A DNA stretch of 64,000 nucleotides from JBBDRJ01 sp963766295 (GTDB taxonomy: Bacteria; Actinomycetota; JAICYB01). Made by a program: the position numbers and the translations under genes. How positions within the stretch are numbered: the stretch's first letter is position 1; every line of letters starts with the position of its first letter. The notes under the pieces are model-generated. The model saw only the letters and a program-made list of their open reading frames with translations, had not been told where the DNA came from and ran no database searches. The DNA is taken from NCBI GenBank assembly GCA_963766295.1, contig CAVXYW010000002.1, positions 1,984,001-2,048,000 of the forward strand, in the 5' to 3' direction. Shown here in pieces: positions 63,917 to 64,000 of this stretch.

Positions 63917-64000
63917 ACGCGCTGCCGCGCCAAGGCGAAGATCAACGCGATCGCGCCGAGAACCGCGCCCACGATCCCGAAGATCAGCCCGAGGTCGGCA
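63913..64000 (-). CDS. membrane protein, C-terminal fragment (5' end outside window)
   Basis: The last 28 codons of a gene entering from the right edge: ADLGLIFGIVGAVLGAIALI and then FALARQRV and TGA. It is one hydrophobic helix with a basic end, so a transmembrane protein. Coupled by ATGA overlap to the Ig-like membrane protein. Confidence 0.65.
   Translation of the reverse strand, partial: ADLGLIFGIVGAVLGAIALIFALARQRV

Overview
The window is high-GC DNA that reads as the core housekeeping backbone of a deep-branching actinobacterium (Actinomycetota). The gene orders mfd-(SurA-like)-mazG-eno-ftsB and metG-tatD-rpf-like-rsmA-ispE-glmU-prs match those known from mycobacteria and relatives, and there is an mtrAB-like two-component pair with a GerMN lipoprotein behind it. 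TANNNT -10 boxes, several leaderless-type starts and GTG/TTG starts also fit. No phage, insertion sequence, CRISPR array or rRNA gene is visible; one tRNA is present.

Layout. About 1-17 kb (minus strand) is the spc, S10 and str ribosomal-protein supercluster: rpsM (cut by the left edge), rpmJ, map, adk, secY, rplO, rpmD, rpsE, rplR, rplF, rpsH, rpsN, rplE, rplX, rplN, rpsQ, rpmC, rplP, rpsC, rplV, rpsS, rplB, rplW, a joined rplC-rplD frame, rpsJ, tuf, fusA, rpsG, rpsL. 17-19.9 kb is a nitrogen module: amt, a small stand-alone OmpR-type DNA-binding protein, two clusters of GlnR-like pentamers, and a divergent lipoprotein. 19.8-28 kb is tlyA, rpoC and rpoB behind tandem promoters; rpoB and rpoC carry several single-base frameshifts. 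28-33 kb codes for a very large secreted, membrane-anchored, metalloprotease-like protein and a small lipoprotein.

33-51 kb (minus strand) is ftsB, eno, mazG, a SurA-like foldase, mfd, a small P-loop kinase, pth, rplY, prs, glmU, tRNA-Gln, ispE, rsmA, an Rpf-like cell-wall protein, tatD, metG, rsmI and a DUF192 gene. 51-64 kb is mixed: a zinc-ribbon ORF, a holin-like envelope pair, a DSD1-type PLP enzyme with an inositol-phosphatase-family gene, a disrupted GerMN lipoprotein with its histidine kinase and response regulator, acyl-CoA dehydrogenase, aldo/keto reductase, a TfoX-N protein, an erythromycin-esterase-family protein, an MMPL transporter with a histone-like tail, and two membrane-protein genes, the last cut by the right edge.

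The cluster couples ribosome synthesis, translation factors, protein export, transcription and envelope growth. Points that stand out are the rplC-rplD fusion (real, or one indel in a GTGA overlap), the GlnR-like operator array with its orphan regulator, the protease-like giant whose zinc motif reads QExxHxxGxxH, glmU starting 2 nt after a tRNA 3' end, arginine at S12 position 88, and indels clustered in rpoB, rpoC and the GerMN gene that look more like sequence errors than biology.
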